DNA of 14,856 nucleotides from assembly GCA_027031565.1 (NCBI GenBank), contig JALVPX010000114.1, positions 1 through 14,856 on the forward strand, given 5' to 3'. The notes below the pieces were generated by a model that did no database searches, had not been told where the DNA came from, and saw only the letters and a list, made by a program, of their open reading frames with translations. The position numbers and the translations under genes are program-made. Every line of letters starts with the position of its first letter. The stretch's first letter is position 1. This document shows, in pieces, positions 13,503 to 14,856 of the stretch. This DNA is from Deltaproteobacteria bacterium (GTDB taxonomy: Bacteria; Desulfobacterota; Dissulfuribacteria; Dissulfuribacterales; JALVPX01).

Positions 13503-14856
13503 GCTGGTACAGCAGCGGATTCGGCTGCAGATTCAACAGAGCCACGGCACTTTAGAAGAATTTTGTCTATGTCGCTTCCGTCCAAGGATTCTTGTTCCAG
13601 CAGGGCCTGAGCTATCCCTTCTAGACACTCAATATTCTCCTGAACCAAATTCTTTGCTTTTTCATAGGCAGAATGGACGATGTTGCGCACCTCTTCATCT
13701 ATTAAGCGGGCCGTCTCTTCGCTGTAATCCTTGGCCTGGGTGAAATCCTTGCCCAGAAATACGTGTCCGCCCGACTTTCCAAATGCCACAGGTCCAAATA
13801 CGTCGCTCATTCCCCATTCGCACACCATCTTCCTTGCAAGATCGGAAGCACGCTCAATATCGTTGCCCGAACCAGTTGTATATTCATGCAGGGCCAATTC
13901 TTCGGCCACTCTTCCGCCCAGCAGCACTGCAACGTTGTTGAGCAGATAGGTGCGCGGATAGGTGTGCCGGTCTTCCTCAGGGAGCTGCTGGGTAACACCC
14001 AGCGCCCTGCCCCTGGGGATGATGGTCACCTTATGTATGGGATCTGTTCCAGGGAGAAGCTTGGCCACCAGAGTATGTCCAGCCTCATGGTAGGCAGTTA
14101 TCTCTTTTTCCTTGTCCGAGAGTATCATGCTCTTTTTCTCTGCGCCCATGAGTATCTTGTCTTTGGCCTTTTCAAAATCCTCCATGCCCACATGCTGTTT
14201 GTTTTCCCTTGCGGCCATAAGGGCTGCTTCATTCACGAGGTTTTCAAGGTCCGCGCCTGAAAAACCTGGTGTACCCTTTGCGATCACGGACAGGTCCACG
14301 TCTGGTGACAATTTTATCTTTTTTATGTGGACCCTTAGGATCTCTTCACGGCCTTTTACATCAGGAACAGGCACCTCTACCTGGCGGTCAAAACGGCCTG
14401 GCCTCAAAAGGGCGGGATCCAGCACATCAGGCCTGTTGGTGGCAGCAACCACAATAACCCCTTCGCTAGTCTCGAAGCCGTCCATTTCCACAAGAAGCTG
14501 GTTGAGGGTCTGCTCCCTCTCATCATGACCGCCCCCGAGGCCGGCGCCTCTGTGGCGGCCGACCGCGTCTATCTCATCGATAAAAATTATGCAGGGTGCA
14601 TGCTTCTTGGCCTGGACAAACAGGTCTCTAACTCTGGAAGCACCAACTCCCACGAACATTTCCACAAAATCAGAGCCGCTGATGCTGAAAAAGGGTACGC
14701 CTGCCTCGCCAGCTATTGCCTTGGCCAGTAAGGTCTTCCCGGTACCAGGAGGCCCCATGAGAAGAACACCTTTTGGGATGCGCCCGCCAAGCCTGGTGAA
14801 GCGCTGCGGATCCTTCAGAAACTCGATCACCTCGCCAAGCTCTTCCTTAGCCTCTT
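13499..14856 (-). CDS. ftsH: ATP-dependent zinc metalloprotease FtsH (5' truncated by window edge)
   Basis: Membrane-anchored AAA+ protease that degrades misfolded membrane proteins and selected regulators (LpxC in E. coli). The frame is open to the window edge; the visible 451 residues begin EAKEELGEVIEFLKDP, just inside the AAA domain, so the N-terminal membrane helices and periplasmic part are missing. In fragment numbering: Walker A GPPGTGKT (34-41), pore loop MFVGVGASRVR (66-76), Walker B IIFIDEID (89-96), second region of homology ATNRPDVLDPALLRPGRFD (to about 156), the zinc site HEAGH (256-260) and the third metal ligand in GSGNDIERASD (D332). All catalytic residues are present. The GTG at 14830 is an internal valine, not a start. 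It is the first visible gene of the run through folP, cdaA, ybbR and glmM. Confidence 0.98.
   Translation of the reverse strand, partial: EAKEELGEVIEFLKDPQRFTRLGGRIPKGVLLMGPPGTGKTLLAKAIAGEAGVPFFSISGSDFVEMFVGVGASRVRDLFVQAKKHAPCIIFIDEIDAVGRHRGAGLGGGHDEREQTLNQLLVEMDGFETSEGVIVVAATNRPDVLDPALLRPGRFDRQVEVPVPDVKGREEILRVHIKKIKLSPDVDLSVIAKGTPGFSGADLENLVNEAALMAARENKQHVGMEDFEKAKDKILMGAEKKSMILSDKEKEITAYHEAGHTLVAKLLPGTDPIHKVTIIPRGRALGVTQQLPEEDRHTYPRTYLLNNVAVLLGGRVAEELALHEYTTGSGNDIERASDLARKMVCEWGMSDVFGPVAFGKSGGHVFLGKDFTQAKDYSEETARLIDEEVRNIVHSAYEKAKNLVQENIECLEGIAQALLEQESLDGSDIDKILLKCRGSVESAAESAAVPA

Noticed and set aside
13499..14830. FtsH starting at GTG 14830
   Set aside because: The same frame continues to the window edge with EAKEELGE, which is conserved FtsH sequence, so the gene is truncated rather than starting there.
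1..14856. CRISPR arrays, tRNA or rRNA genes, prophage or transposase genes
   Set aside because: I saw no regularly spaced repeats, no cloverleaf-like intergenic stretch, and the gaps between genes are all under 250 bases; every large frame is a housekeeping gene.

Overview
The window looks like a chromosomal stretch of a Gram-negative bacterium, most likely a member of the Desulfobacterota (former Deltaproteobacteria). kdsB (CMP-Kdo synthesis) implies a lipopolysaccharide outer membrane. A probable M16 peptidase followed directly by dut, and the order ftsH-folP-cdaA-ybbR-glmM, are arrangements I associate with that phylum. This placement is inference from gene content and order, not from a marker-gene comparison. 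All recognised genes are housekeeping genes, and I see no prophage, insertion-sequence transposase, CRISPR array, tRNA or rRNA.

Layout. (a) Plus strand, 1-6993: the last 30 residues of an upstream protein (probably an M16 peptidase), dut, a 232-base gap holding a large palindromic repeat, valS, nadC (overlapping valS by 4 bases), polX and murI. (b) Minus strand, 8653-7009: rsmI then kdsB, overlapping by 8 bases and running convergently into murI with only 15 bases between the stop codons. (c) A 153-base divergent promoter region, then a plus-strand gene for a small zinc-ribbon protein with an acidic C-terminal half (8807-9307), closed by a hairpin terminator with a perfect 18-bp stem. (d) Minus strand, 14856-9425: ftsH (5' end outside the window), folP, cdaA, ybbR/cdaR-like and glmM. 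These are tightly packed, with 1-4 base overlaps at two of the junctions.

How the genes work together. Block (d) joins a membrane protease (FtsH) and folate synthesis (FolP) to a c-di-AMP module: a membrane diadenylate cyclase (CdaA), its predicted extracytoplasmic YbbR-domain partner, and GlmM, which makes glucosamine-1-phosphate for peptidoglycan and LPS. MurI (D-glutamate) and KdsB (CMP-Kdo) serve envelope synthesis as well. The rest covers nucleotide hygiene (Dut), translation (ValS, RsmI), NAD synthesis (NadC) and DNA repair (PolX).

The least ordinary signals are non-coding: a ~135-bp near-perfect palindrome between dut and valS flanked by a 7-bp direct repeat; competing translation starts and an overlapping 8-codon upstream reading frame at valS; and a hairpin plus T-run inside the folP-cdaA junction. 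I found no convincing, wholly new multi-gene system.
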